DNA of 57,912 nucleotides from CAZMNY01 sp964567745. Its GTDB lineage: Bacteria > Planctomycetota > Planctomycetia > Pirellulales > Pirellulaceae. The stretch lies in the NCBI GenBank assembly GCA_964567745.1, contig CAZMNY010000049.1, positions 1-57,912 on the forward strand. Direction: 5' to 3'. Under the pieces are notes generated by a model. That model saw only the letters and a program-made list of their open reading frames with translations. It was not told the origin of the DNA and made no database searches. The translations under genes were made by a program, and so were the position numbers. Each line of letters begins with the position of its first letter. The first letter of the stretch is position 1. Positions 24,913 to 34,619 of the stretch are shown in pieces.

Positions 24913-25431
24913 ATGCAAATGCTGCTGGCTGTCTGTCTGTGTTGGGTTGGCGTAAACGAAACGGCAGACGAGCGAGTGGAGAACGCTGCGCGTCAATTTC
25001 GCATTAGCACCTATTCCGACTATCGAACTCAGCGCGCCGAGTTTGACCGCCGACTCGAAGCAGCCGATGCATTATTAGAGGCTTGGCGAGGCGCGAATCG
25101 ACCGGCCCATCGAGCGGAAGAAGTCAAGGCCTGGTTCGACGCGGCGGGTTCTGTCGATGCGAATTCCGATCTTCCCTCGGCGCCTTTGTTCGCCGCGTCA
25201 AACGGGTCGAGTCCAACGGACATCGAAGCCGATCCGGCGACCCCGTTTACATGGTCCAAAAATTCTGCGAATGAAAGCGATTCGGCGACAACAACTCAAT
25301 TGCCAGCAACGGATCAATCGCAAGGGATTGTTTCAGAGAACGGCGATTCAATTTCATCGCAACCAGCGCCCGGCGGCGTGCTCAACAGCCTCAGCCGAGC
25401 CTTTGTCCGAGGCGTGATCGGCTCACAGTAG
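24913..25431 (+). CDS. small secreted protein of unknown function
   Basis: The product has 172 residues. MQMLLAVCLCWVGVNETADE gives a short hydrophobic signal-like N-terminus. A helical segment follows (ARQFRISTYSDYRTQRAEFD, RRLEAADALLEAWRGANRPA), then a Ser/Asn/Pro-rich tail. A GGCGGAG-TCTCCGCC palindrome (24885-24899) lies just upstream of the ATG. No family is recognised. It converges with the HDOD gene at its 3' end. Confidence 0.6.
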   Translation: MQMLLAVCLCWVGVNETADERVENAARQFRISTYSDYRTQRAEFDRRLEAADALLEAWRGANRPAHRAEEVKAWFDAAGSVDANSDLPSAPLFAASNGSSPTDIEADPATPFTWSKNSANESDSATTTQLPATDQSQGIVSENGDSISSQPAPGGVLNSLSRAFVRGVIGSQ

Positions 25432-25484
25432 GGCCGTCGCCAGGACCATGCACGAAGGCCGAAAGCCTCGATCAATACGAGCGT

Positions 25485-27236
25485 CTAAACGACAACGATG
25501 CTCTTGATTGCGCCGCCGCCGGCACAGCGTGCGCCGTAGAGACAACGCTGGGCCGAGTCCCACCAGGCTTGAGCCGGAAAGTTGGGCGGCACCAGATCCA
25601 TTGAAGAAATTGCCACCTTGACGGTCGCGGCGTCTCCCGATCTCAATGACTCGATGCCAATCAAGACGTCGCGAGCCAGTTCAACGGATGCCATGCGATC
25701 GATCCTGGCGACATAGTGGCAACGTCCGAGGTTTTGGTTGCAGACGTTTTGATCGTCGTAGGCGACCGAAGTGGAACGCTGCGGGGCCTTCTCTTGCCCC
25801 GCATCGATTGAGCCGCTCCCGAGATCGTCGTGGATTGACGAGCAGGTCAAGTGCTGGAACCGATCTGCGATAAGCTCGCGAATCTCTCCTCGCAGCGCTT
25901 GTCGCGAGCCCGCTGTTGCGAGGTCAATGTCAATGTCGAACAGCATCAGGGATATGGGAGTTCGAGTGCGACGCGACCTGACTAACCATCCGTTGAGACA
26001 GGCGAGCACTTCACGATGATCGAATTCGAGACGCGCTTCGCTGTCCCCATCAACAGCGATAAGGTCATTTTCAAATGATGACGGCACCTTGCGATCCTTG
26101 GCGGCGCCGAGCGACCCTCCGGCGCCATGTGACGTACCGGTCGCGCGTGGGCTGTTCTTCGTCGAGCGATTGTTGATGGCGGAGGTCGGCGATTCACCAT
26201 CGCCAATTTCGTCGTCGGCGGTTTGCATCGTCTCCGTGAGATCTTGCACGAGTTGGGCCAGTCGGTCGAGTCCGTCGACGGCGTTGATCTCGAAGAGTTC
26301 GGCTACGGGTTCGCCGATTTCAGTGAGTTCGCTAAGGGCTTGATTGAGTGAGGCGATGTAATCTTCGTCGACTTGAGGTTGGGAAAACGCCTCAGCCAAA
26401 AGCGGCTCTGACTCTTGGATCTCCCGGATGACGACTTCGAGCCGAGCGGTTGGCAGATTCTTGTATCGCTTGACGGTGGTCAGCAGAAGCCGTAACGAGT
26501 AGGCGTCTTTTCTCAACAAGAACTTCGCCAGCAAGTCGGAGACATGAAGGATTTGAGTTAGGTCTCGTGAGTTGTCGTCGAGTTTGACGATCGTTTCGGC
26601 GTCCATCTTCTCGCCGATGGGCGTGATTAGCGAGTCGGGTAGTCCCCAATGGCCGAGCAGTTCTGCGCTAAGCTGTGCGTGTTCGAAGCCGAGCAGCCCC
26701 TTCTCAATCCGGCACAGGTCGTCTCCGTCAGAGTAGGCTTTGCAGACAAGCTGAGCGTAGTCTTGGCCGAGTTCTTGTAGAAGGACGAGCGAGCCCAAGT
26801 CGTGCAAGAGTCCGGCGATGAACGCTTGGTCGCCTGGCGATTTCCAGATGGACTCGGCGAGCGCTTTCGCGGCAATCGACTTGATGAACGCAAAACGCCA
26901 GTAGAGCTCCAACGCCTCGGCGTGATCCGACTTGACAAGCGAGTCAGGCAGAGCGAAACCGAGCGCGAGCGTGCGGAGGGTTTTGTCGCCCAACATCGCA
27001 ATCGCCTGTTCCAGATTGTCGATATCGCCGCGCGTCGCAAACATCGGGCTGTTGACGACACGTAAGATACGAGCCGTGAGGGCGGGATCCGTTTGGATTT
27101 CGGCTGTGAGCAACGCCGCATTGACTTGAGGCTGGCGGGTCAATTCCAATACGGCCATCGCCACGCTTCGTGGGGTGTGGAGTCGCTTCGCCCGTTCAGC
27201 GAAGACCGCTTTGAGTTCAGTTTGTGTTGTCGGCAT
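25485..27236 (-). CDS. HDOD-domain signalling protein with degenerate C-terminal GGDEF-like domain
   Basis: The protein has 583 residues from ATG 27236. Residues 15-240 form the HDOD domain: TPRSVAMAVLELTRQPQV, ALTARILRVVNSPMF, NLEQAIAMLGDKTLRTLALG, AFIAGLLHDLGSLVLLQELG. HDOD domains relate to HD phosphodiesterases but usually lack the metal site. After a Ser/Thr/Gly-rich linker (near 370-410), residues 430-583 fold like GGDEF (ISLMLFDIDIDLATAGSRQA ... TVKVAISSMD) but no GG[DE]EF motif is present, so cyclic-di-GMP synthesis is unlikely. The protein may sense cell state and pass it on by protein contacts. Confidence 0.78.
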   Translation of the reverse strand: MPTTQTELKAVFAERAKRLHTPRSVAMAVLELTRQPQVNAALLTAEIQTDPALTARILRVVNSPMFATRGDIDNLEQAIAMLGDKTLRTLALGFALPDSLVKSDHAEALELYWRFAFIKSIAAKALAESIWKSPGDQAFIAGLLHDLGSLVLLQELGQDYAQLVCKAYSDGDDLCRIEKGLLGFEHAQLSAELLGHWGLPDSLITPIGEKMDAETIVKLDDNSRDLTQILHVSDLLAKFLLRKDAYSLRLLLTTVKRYKNLPTARLEVVIREIQESEPLLAEAFSQPQVDEDYIASLNQALSELTEIGEPVAELFEINAVDGLDRLAQLVQDLTETMQTADDEIGDGESPTSAINNRSTKNSPRATGTSHGAGGSLGAAKDRKVPSSFENDLIAVDGDSEARLEFDHREVLACLNGWLVRSRRTRTPISLMLFDIDIDLATAGSRQALRGEIRELIADRFQHLTCSSIHDDLGSGSIDAGQEKAPQRSTSVAYDDQNVCNQNLGRCHYVARIDRMASVELARDVLIGIESLRSGDAATVKVAISSMDLVPPNFPAQAWWDSAQRCLYGARCAGGGAIKSIVVV

Positions 27237-27427
27237 CGGTCGAAATTCGTGGTTGCGTCGGGGCAATGCACAAACGTAGCTTACGGTCTGGCGCAGGCGG
27301 CCTGCGTAATCTGCACAACCCTGTTTTCCCAACCGCTGTTTCGAGCCATTTGTTGTCGAACCGGGCCGCAGTCATGTAGACTACTCTGGAAACCCATTTG
27401 CCTGGCCGGCTGCAGATTTGAGTCGTT

Positions 27428-28510
27428 ATGAACAGTCCCTTCGCCGCGCCTGATGGCCTGCCCAACGAACCCAAGTCCGGCTCGACGTCAGAGCCGAAAT
27501 TGCCGCATATCGATTCGAGTGATTCGCCGCCGAACAACAGTCACGAATTCGAAGTCGTGCAACGAGCGACTGGCTGGGTCTTTCTCGTGCTGGTCGGCTT
27601 GGGATGCATCGTTGTCAATCTGGCGCTGCCAAGCTTCCTCAGCGAACTCGATGAGAACTTGCTTGGCACCTTGTTGTTCGGTTGCTGTATGGCTCAAGTC
27701 AATCTGATCGCGATCTGGGGCGTCATGGCCTCCGGTCGTTTTCTTCTGAGAATGCCTTGGTCGTTTGCGCTTTTGACGATCATGTGGTATTCGCTCGTGA
27801 TGGGCTGTTACATCGTCAAATTCGAATCCACTATGTCGTTGAAAATGGAAGACGCGCTTTTTCTTGGTTTGGTGCTTCTGTTTTCCATGCCAATCGCGAT
27901 GGCGCCTCTCAGCATTCTTCGAGCGATTTTCAAGTGGAAACTTTCCAGGCCGTTTAACGCTGAGGTGCGCGAGCAGATGAGTGTCGGATTGCTCCTAGCC
28001 GGCATCACACTCGTTGGCGTCTTAATGGCTCTGGGGCGAGCGATTTTGCCCGACTCACCAGTGCGGTTGGCAAACGTGCCGCCGCAGATTTTCCTGGTGC
28101 TCGGCGTTGTGATTGTCTTCAATCTCGTCCAAACAACGCCGGCGATTTGGCTTTCGTTTTTCCCCTGGCGAATGATGCCGATCTGCTTGTTTGGCGTCAT
28201 CGCCTATGCGCTGATGCTCACACTGATCGAAGTCTTCATTTTCACTTTGGTTGCCGGTGCCGGGCCGACCTACTGGGAAGGGTTGAAGGTTTTTGGCGGC
28301 CTGAACATCGGCCAGGTTCTTACCGTCATGACGGTGCTCGTTTGCCTCCGTCTGCTTGGCTTTCAGTTGCAACGGGTCGGCTACGGCCCGACGAGCTCGC
28401 CGTTTCGTGAGGAGAAAATGTCGACCGGGCTTTCAACTCCAACGAGCCCGATTTCGGAAACCGCTATCACACGAGACGTCGACAATCTTTTTCGCGGGAT
28501 GGACGAATAA
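27428..28510 (+). CDS. multi-pass membrane protein of unknown function
   Basis: The product has 360 residues. It has a hydrophilic Pro/Ser-rich N-terminus (1-48), then about eight hydrophobic segments. The first is GWVFLVLVGLGCIVVNLALP; others are near 80-110, 115-140, 148-165, 190-215, 225-245, 255-280 and 295-320. A cytoplasmic tail ends with ITRDVDNLFRGMDE. No family is recognised. It is divergently transcribed from the HDOD gene with a 191-bp spacer that could hold both promoters. Confidence 0.7.
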   Translation: MNSPFAAPDGLPNEPKSGSTSEPKLPHIDSSDSPPNNSHEFEVVQRATGWVFLVLVGLGCIVVNLALPSFLSELDENLLGTLLFGCCMAQVNLIAIWGVMASGRFLLRMPWSFALLTIMWYSLVMGCYIVKFESTMSLKMEDALFLGLVLLFSMPIAMAPLSILRAIFKWKLSRPFNAEVREQMSVGLLLAGITLVGVLMALGRAILPDSPVRLANVPPQIFLVLGVVIVFNLVQTTPAIWLSFFPWRMMPICLFGVIAYALMLTLIEVFIFTLVAGAGPTYWEGLKVFGGLNIGQVLTVMTVLVCLRLLGFQLQRVGYGPTSSPFREEKMSTGLSTPTSPISETAITRDVDNLFRGMDE

Positions 28511-28610
28511 GAAGAATTGGAGTCGTCGCGAGCGCGAGCTGCTCAACGCCCAATTCTTGTCCGCCGCACGAGCAGGTTCGTACGGCGTCGGGCGCGTGGC
28601 TTGGGACTCG

Positions 28611-30824
28611 TTACGGCGTCTCGTCGTCTGGACGATGCGGCGTTAGTCGCTTGTATTCGCCCGCGAGCCAGCGGCTGACATCGGTCTTATAGTACTTCGA
28701 GAATCGATTTTCGCTTGGCCCGCCCGGCAGGTTGGTCCAAACTTCGTCCTGCGATAGTTCGGTGACGAGGTGATAGGAGGGAGCGAATGTGCTTTCTCGT
28801 TTGGCCGTCTGCAAAACGTGACCTTGAAACAGCGTCGCGTGGCAGCCCGGCATCGCGTATTGCCGGCTGTTGTAACCGAGTACGCGTCCGACGCGATGGT
28901 TGCCGAAAAAGCGATCGGTGAAATGGAACGTGTTCATCGCTGACCACGGCTCGGCCGCCTTAACATCGATCTCCGCGGCGGCGGCTCGGATCAGTTCGCC
29001 CTTGTCGGCCCCTCGCCACCACAGCGACTCGGCCTGTGCCAGAATGCGATCGGCCGCGGAGAGCACCATGACGGAATAGCCTGCTCGCGAGCAGAGGTAA
29101 AGCATCCGGCGAAAACCGAGCCCGTGTTGGCTGCCGAGAATCTGCACAACGACGTTGCGGTAGAGGCGTAGGAACAACGTCGCTTCGTGACTGTCTGGTC
29201 CATAGCTGCAATCCCAATCGGTCAGCGCCTGCTTTAATTCTCCGTCGTCGAGATGTGGGAGAAAGACTTCCAGCAAGTCGCGAGCTTGCAGGCTGACCAA
29301 ATCGTATTGAAGCGCTTGCATATCTTGCAACGTTGCCGAATCGAGCTGAGCCAACCGTTCATCGGCTCGCCGCTTGCGGTAGTCGGGCAGCGTCTGTGTA
29401 ACAAACATCGGACCGTCGGGCTGATTGATCTCCTCATTGGCTGTCGCCACAAAACCGCATTCGGGATCATAGATACTCGGCAGCAAGTCACTTGAAATCC
29501 AGCCGTTCCAATGGTTCGATTCGACCCAGGCCGGCGCGGGTGCCAAGCCCGTTTGCCCGCCTCCGCGAATCGGGAATCTGCCGCAGCCCTGAAGTCCAAT
29601 ATGGCCGTCGATATCAGCGAACACCCAGCAAAGCGTCGGCTGCGGACATTTTTTGACAATCGACATGGCGGTGGAAGTCTCGCCGCAGCGAACGACGTCG
29701 AGCCAAGCTTGAATCGCCTTGCCGTTTCCCTCTGCGTTACCGGTCCATTCCAGTGTGAGTTGGTAGCCCTCACCCAGGTCATTGGGGTCTGCATCGAGAA
29801 CGCCGAGTTCATTTTCGTAAAATGCGACTTCCTTATCGTCGGCACCCTTTCGTCCAATCGACTCACGGCGAACACGAAAATCCCGCCATTGCTCGCCCCG
29901 CCGATACTGCCAGCCTGATTCGCCGCCTTGGCGACAATCTTCGACAAAATAGTCGATCGTGTCGCCCTTCATGTACGTCACGCCCCAGGCGAGCCGGTTG
30001 GTTCGAGCGACGGCGAATAGCGGGCACCCAGGCAACGTCGCTCCCATGACGTATTGGGCGTCGCCCCAGTTCAGAACAGCCTCGTACCAAATCGCCGGAA
30101 GTCGATTGACTTCGAGGTGAGGGTCCGAGGCAAGCAGAGCACTTCCGTTTTGAGTGCGATGCGGTGCGACGGCCCAGGCGTTGCTGCCGGCAAGTCGAGG
30201 GAGATCGGTGAGCAGCTCGAGCGCCTCGTCGGAAAGTTGGTTTGACATCCGCAGTTGTCGGATGATTTCCAGGTCAACGCCATCGATGCGGTGCTGAAAT
30301 AGTTCTTCCAGCGCTTCTCCAGATGCTCCGGCATGAATCAACTCGATCAATATCCGTTCGTTCTGCATTTGGCCGACCGCCAGACCGCCAAAGCTGAGCA
30401 ACTTGCCGATCAGCAAGACCGATTCCGGAGTCCAATCCGAGCGTTCGAAGTTGGTCGCCCACATGGGCCAGGTTCTGCCCATGGCTTGCAGGCCGTCATT
30501 GACCCCGCCGCAGTATGACTGCAATTGCTCGCGGGTGCCCGCGTCCAACAACTCGACCTCCGATTCGAGGTTCAAATGCAAACCGACTCGGCGCAAAAAC
30601 TGATCCGTTTCCACCAACTCTTCCTGGTTGGCGATGTCGGCTGCGGCGGAACCGTTGGCGACGCTGCGGGCGAATAGTAGCTGGGTGCCTCGGTCGAGTG
30701 CGTGCATGTAGCCCAAGCCATAGAGTACGTCGCGCCAATCGTCGGCGTGAATCTGCGGCACTCCATGCTCGTCGCGAAACGCCGTGACAGGTCGACTTGC
30801 CTGGTCGAGTGCAATCGGCTTCAT
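28611..30824 (-). CDS. penicillin-acylase-family Ntn hydrolase, no signal peptide
   Basis: The protein has 737 residues. N-terminal nucleophile hydrolases of this family cleave acyl amides and mature by self-cleavage before a Ser. The alpha-chain start FRDEHGVPQIHADDWRDVLY and GYMHALDRGTQLLFARSVAN is typical. The cleavage site is LAGSNAWAVAPHRTQNGSAL, so the Ser of SNAW would be the new N-terminus, near residue 215. DPHLEVNRLPAIWYEAVLNW and LAWGVTYMKGDTIDYFVED follow. Most relatives are periplasmic; here no signal peptide is seen, which suggests a cytoplasmic enzyme or a different start. The acylated substrate is unknown. It is divergent from the sugar ABC transporter operon. Confidence 0.85.
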   Translation of the reverse strand: MKPIALDQASRPVTAFRDEHGVPQIHADDWRDVLYGLGYMHALDRGTQLLFARSVANGSAAADIANQEELVETDQFLRRVGLHLNLESEVELLDAGTREQLQSYCGGVNDGLQAMGRTWPMWATNFERSDWTPESVLLIGKLLSFGGLAVGQMQNERILIELIHAGASGEALEELFQHRIDGVDLEIIRQLRMSNQLSDEALELLTDLPRLAGSNAWAVAPHRTQNGSALLASDPHLEVNRLPAIWYEAVLNWGDAQYVMGATLPGCPLFAVARTNRLAWGVTYMKGDTIDYFVEDCRQGGESGWQYRRGEQWRDFRVRRESIGRKGADDKEVAFYENELGVLDADPNDLGEGYQLTLEWTGNAEGNGKAIQAWLDVVRCGETSTAMSIVKKCPQPTLCWVFADIDGHIGLQGCGRFPIRGGGQTGLAPAPAWVESNHWNGWISSDLLPSIYDPECGFVATANEEINQPDGPMFVTQTLPDYRKRRADERLAQLDSATLQDMQALQYDLVSLQARDLLEVFLPHLDDGELKQALTDWDCSYGPDSHEATLFLRLYRNVVVQILGSQHGLGFRRMLYLCSRAGYSVMVLSAADRILAQAESLWWRGADKGELIRAAAAEIDVKAAEPWSAMNTFHFTDRFFGNHRVGRVLGYNSRQYAMPGCHATLFQGHVLQTAKRESTFAPSYHLVTELSQDEVWTNLPGGPSENRFSKYYKTDVSRWLAGEYKRLTPHRPDDETP

Positions 30825-30982
30825 GCGGTCTTACATCCATTGTTTGACGGCTATACTGTGAATCGTACTCGAACAGTCAAACGTCACGATTCCGATTCGA
30901 ATCATCGCGCTATTCTATCACATCTTCGGCGACTGGCGCGCTGGCCCGCATGCATCCATGACAATAGGGTTGGCATTATCAC

Positions 30983-31918
30983 ATGAGCGACCGCCGTGTT
31001 GAAATACGAAACGCAGCGTGGGGCGGTCTATTCATTAGCCCTTGGCTAGTCGGCTTTGTGCTCCTTGTGTGCTATCCATTCGGTGCTGCGCTTTACTGGA
31101 GTTTTTGCAGTTACGATTTGCTGACGCCACCCGAATTCGTTGGCACGCGTCACTACCAGCGTTTGGCGAATGAGCTGGCCAGCGGCGAAGGATTCGGCTT
31201 GGCGATATGGAACACGGCCTACTACGCCATGGTGTCCGTGCCGGCTTCCATTGCGCTCGGCATCGGCTTGGCCATCATGCTCTCCTGGCGCGTTCGAGGC
31301 CGAACTCTCTTTCGCGCCGTGTTCTTCTTGCCGTCACTTGTCCCGGTTGTGGCGGCGTCCGTGCTGTGGATGTGGCTCCTGGATGCTCAGGACGGATTGC
31401 TGAACTATGTCCTTCGTTTTCCCGGCCTACCTGGGCAGCTCTGGTTTCAAGGCGCGCAGACGGGAGTGCTTGAGGGGCGGTTCGGTTCAAAAGACGCTTT
31501 GGTTCTGATGAGTCTCTGGGGGATCGGCAATTACACGATCATTTATCTCGCCGCGCTGGGCGATGTCCCCAGACAACTGTACGAGGCGGCTGAGATCGAT
31601 GGTGCCGGGACGACGAGAAAATTCTGGCATGTGACGCTGCCTATGCTGTCCCCTGTCATTTTCTTTAATCTGGTGATGGGGCTGATTCAGTCGGTTCAAG
31701 CTTTCTCGCAGGTTTACATCGTCAGCGAGGGAACGGGAGAACCCGCCGGAGCCACCTTGTTCCTGTCGCTGCACCTCTTCCTTTCGGCGTTCAAGGATCT
31801 CGACATGGGGTACGCATCTGCGATGGCCTGGGTGCTGTTCTTGATCCTGTTGGCTGCGACGGCGGCTCTGTTTCGTTGGAGCAAGCGCTGGGTTCATTAT
31901 CAAGGGGCGCTCCGATGA
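30983..31918 (+). CDS. sugar ABC transporter permease (MalF type)
   Basis: The protein has 311 residues and about six membrane helices, the first being GGLFISPWLVGFVLLVCYPF. The EAA loop that binds the ATPase is YEAAEIDGAGTTRKFWHVTL. Such subunits import oligosaccharides with a binding protein, a second permease and an ATPase. The next gene's ATG overlaps this gene's TGA (ATGA), so the three genes form one operon. No ATPase gene is seen nearby; a shared ATPase elsewhere is likely. The substrate cannot be read. Confidence 0.92.
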   Translation: MSDRRVEIRNAAWGGLFISPWLVGFVLLVCYPFGAALYWSFCSYDLLTPPEFVGTRHYQRLANELASGEGFGLAIWNTAYYAMVSVPASIALGIGLAIMLSWRVRGRTLFRAVFFLPSLVPVVAASVLWMWLLDAQDGLLNYVLRFPGLPGQLWFQGAQTGVLEGRFGSKDALVLMSLWGIGNYTIIYLAALGDVPRQLYEAAEIDGAGTTRKFWHVTLPMLSPVIFFNLVMGLIQSVQAFSQVYIVSEGTGEPAGATLFLSLHLFLSAFKDLDMGYASAMAWVLFLILLAATAALFRWSKRWVHYQGALR

Positions 31919-33363
31919 CCCAATTCAGGAAAACAGGTCGCATGCGGAGCAGTTCGAGTCAATTCGCCTTGGCTTGTCTGATCGCATTCGTTTGCTCGGC
32001 TTGCTCCACATGGGTCGGCTGCGGCCGAATGCCAGCTTCTTCCGACGCCGAGGATAGAAGCTCGGGCGACGTTGAAGCGACTTCGCGACCGCCGCGCGAA
32101 GTGCTGTTTTGGCATTTTTGGGGTGGCGAAGATCAGCAGGTTGTCGACCGAATCGTGGAGCGATTTAATTCGAGCCAGAACGAGTTTCGTGTTCGCGCCG
32201 TGGCGATGCCGGGCAACAACATCGACCTGAAGTTGTTCTTGGCGATTGCCGGCGGAGACCCGCCCGATCTCGTCAACCAAGACGACCCCATCGTCGCCGA
32301 TTGGGCTCATCGCGGCGCCATCATTCCGATCGATGAGTTGGCGACCAACGAAGAGATGCGAATGGTTAAGAAGCAGTTGCTTCCCGCGGCGCTTCGTTTG
32401 GGCCAATACGACGATCGCTTGTATGCGTTGTGCAACGGACTCGATATTCGGGCGCTCTATTACAACAAGACTTTGCTTGACGAGCATGGCTTGCGACCTC
32501 CTGAGACGCTTGACGACTTGGATCGAATTGCGACGACGATCGCTCCGCCAGGCCGCCTTCGCTATACGCGTGTTGGCTACCTGCCCGACAGTCGTCGGTT
32601 GTGGGCTTGGGGCGCTGTGTTCGGCGGCGATTTTTACGACGAAGCGGCGAGCCAGCCGACATTGAATGACCCTGCGATTGTCGATGCCTTGGAGTGGATG
32701 GCGAGTTATCGAAAGCGGTACGGAGCGGATGCAGTTCAGGCGTTTCGGCAAGGCGATCAATCCTTGCCGGGATCGGCGTTTCCACTGTTGCCGTACAGTG
32801 ACGCTTCGCCGCACGGAAGGTACGCCGTTATCATGGACGGCCAGTGGCGGACTCGCGACATTTCCAGCTCGGCGGTGGAGCGGAAGAGCAGGGGATTGCC
32901 GGTCGCTGAATTTGGCGTTTGTCCGTTGCCGCCTCCGGCCGGCGGACTTAAGGACGCGGGTTGGGTCAACGGAAATTTCTTTCTCTGCCCGCGGGGGAGT
33001 CGCAATCCGCAGGGTGCCTGGGCGTTCATGAAGTTTTGGTGCGGCCTGGACGGACATCAAGCCGAGGCGGCCAAGGCCTGTTCCGAAGGCGGCTGGATTC
33101 CGGTCTCGAACGCGGTTGTTGAGCAGGACGAGTTTCAGCAGTTCCTAAAACGCAATCCGCTCTTTCGAGAATTCGTTCGCTTGGCCTCGAGCAAAAACCA
33201 ATCTCCGACTCCGCTCGCTCCAGCCGCTTCGCTGTTTGACCGCGAAGTTCGTTTGGCGGGAGGGCGAAGTTTGAGTGCCGACGACGCGCCGTCGGCCACA
33301 ACGCTGTTGAACGGAGCTAACGATCGCTTGCGGCGGCGATTACGGGAGGTGCTCGATGACTAG
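31915..33363 (+). CDS. sugar ABC transporter substrate-binding lipoprotein
   Basis: The protein has 482 residues from ATG 31915. The N-terminus has a hydrophobic core (FALACLIAFVCSACSTWVGC) with cysteines at about 30 and 36 that could be lipidated. The mature part is a family 1 solute-binding protein: EVLFWHFWGGEDQQVVDRIV, FNSSQNEFRVRAVAMPGNNI, LNGLDIRALYYNKTLLDEHG-like NGLDIRALYYNKTLLDEHGL, and PAGGLKDAGWVNGNFFLCPR. It captures the sugar outside the cytoplasmic membrane and delivers it to the two permeases. It overlaps the next gene by 8 nt. Confidence 0.9.
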   Translation: MTQFRKTGRMRSSSSQFALACLIAFVCSACSTWVGCGRMPASSDAEDRSSGDVEATSRPPREVLFWHFWGGEDQQVVDRIVERFNSSQNEFRVRAVAMPGNNIDLKLFLAIAGGDPPDLVNQDDPIVADWAHRGAIIPIDELATNEEMRMVKKQLLPAALRLGQYDDRLYALCNGLDIRALYYNKTLLDEHGLRPPETLDDLDRIATTIAPPGRLRYTRVGYLPDSRRLWAWGAVFGGDFYDEAASQPTLNDPAIVDALEWMASYRKRYGADAVQAFRQGDQSLPGSAFPLLPYSDASPHGRYAVIMDGQWRTRDISSSAVERKSRGLPVAEFGVCPLPPPAGGLKDAGWVNGNFFLCPRGSRNPQGAWAFMKFWCGLDGHQAEAAKACSEGGWIPVSNAVVEQDEFQQFLKRNPLFREFVRLASSKNQSPTPLAPAASLFDREVRLAGGRSLSADDAPSATTLLNGANDRLRRRLREVLDD

Positions 33364-34180
33364 CCGTCGGGCAACTTGGCGGGCCTATATTCCCTTGGCG
33401 ATCGCGGCTGGCTTGTTTGCGACGCCACTGGTCTGGCTCGCCCTCTCATCGCTCAAATCGCCAGAACAACTTGCGAGCAATCCCTACTCTGCTCTGCCTT
33501 CGACTTGGCGATGGGACAATTATCGCGAAGCCGTTTCGGCGATGCCGTTCCTTCGCTACCTCACAAACACATTGTTAATTTGCCTAGGCAGCGTTGCCGG
33601 TACGCTTTTCTCCTGCTCGTTGGCTGCCTACGGATTTTCTCGACTGCGTTGGCGAGGACGAGACATGTTGTTCGCCGTGCTCGTCATGACAATGCTGTTG
33701 CCGTGGCACGTCACGATGATTCCGCGATTCCTGCTTCTCCGCGAAGTCGGACTCTACAACTCGTTATGGGCGTTAGTCGCGCCAACGTTCTTGGGCGACG
33801 CCTTCTTTATCTTCTTGTTGAGGCAGTTCTTCCAGACGATACCGGAAGAGCTCTGTGAAGCGGCGAGGCTGGACGGACTTTCGGAGTGGGGCGTGTTTTG
33901 GCGGATCGTGCTCCCCATCAGCTGGCCCGCGCTGATCACCGTCGGCCTGTTTCAGTTCATCGCCAGCTGGAACGACTTCAATGGACCGCTACTCTACCTG
34001 CGCGACAAAGAAAAGTTTCCGCTGTCCTACGGACTCCAACAGTTCGTCAGCGCTTACAGCGACCAGACCCACTTGTTGCTCGCCGCCGCCGTTCTGTTTA
34101 CGCTCCCGGTGCTCGCCCTATTCCTCGTCGCCCAACGCTCATTCGTCGAAGGCATCGTCACACGCGGCATCAAACGGTGA
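33356..34180 (+). CDS. sugar ABC transporter permease (MalG type)
   Basis: The protein has 274 residues and six helices. A GGGAGG site lies just before the ATG. The EAA loop is CEAARLDGLSEWGVFWRIVL, followed by PISWPALITVGLFQFIASWN. It pairs with the MalF-type permease two genes upstream. It ends the operon. No ATPase gene follows; the next gene is on the other strand. Confidence 0.92.
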   Translation: MTSRRATWRAYIPLAIAAGLFATPLVWLALSSLKSPEQLASNPYSALPSTWRWDNYREAVSAMPFLRYLTNTLLICLGSVAGTLFSCSLAAYGFSRLRWRGRDMLFAVLVMTMLLPWHVTMIPRFLLLREVGLYNSLWALVAPTFLGDAFFIFLLRQFFQTIPEELCEAARLDGLSEWGVFWRIVLPISWPALITVGLFQFIASWNDFNGPLLYLRDKEKFPLSYGLQQFVSAYSDQTHLLLAAAVLFTLPVLALFLVAQRSFVEGIVTRGIKR

Positions 34181-34325
34181 ACGCGGATATCTTTGCTTCG
34201 TGATGCGATTCGTATGACCGCCTGCCGTAGGCAATTCGTTTAACCCGTCCGCCGTATGCAAGGTGGTCAACAAGCGACGCCGGACCTCATCCTCGCCTAA
34301 GCATCAGATTAAACGAGATCGGGTC

Positions 34326-34568
34326 CTATCGCGTGCGCTGAGTGAAGCAAGCGACGCCGACGCTGACCCAGCCGATGACGCCGACAATGACAAAAGCTGC
34401 GATCCAGAATCCGAGCCGGCCGTTGACGCCGCCGATCAGTTCGCCAGCCGTTTTCAAGTAGAGCCGCTCGAAGGATTTTGGAAACGAGACGATCAGCAGA
34501 GTCATCGCGAGGAGGCCGAAAGCGCCGAATGCCGCCAGCACGCGTCGCCAAGGTTTTTCATTCGCCAT
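34326..34568 (-). CDS. small two-helix membrane protein
   Basis: The product has 80 residues and a GGAG site 9 nt before the ATG. Two hydrophobic helices are seen: LAAFGAFGLLAMTLLIVSF (10-28) and FWIAAFVIVGVIGWVSVGVA (54-73). It lies 51 nt downstream of rseP on the same strand and may share its transcript. No family is recognised. Confidence 0.65.
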   Translation of the reverse strand: MANEKPWRRVLAAFGAFGLLAMTLLIVSFPKSFERLYLKTAGELIGGVNGRLGFWIAAFVIVGVIGWVSVGVACFTQRTR

Positions 34569-34619
34569 GGTTGCGGCTCCGATCGTCTCGGCTCGTTGCA
34601 GCGGAACGCCTCGCGAATG

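Noticed and set aside
31900..33060. Open minus-strand frame of 386 codons
   Set aside because: It is antisense to the substrate-binding protein gene, has no ribosome-binding site and its product resembles no protein.
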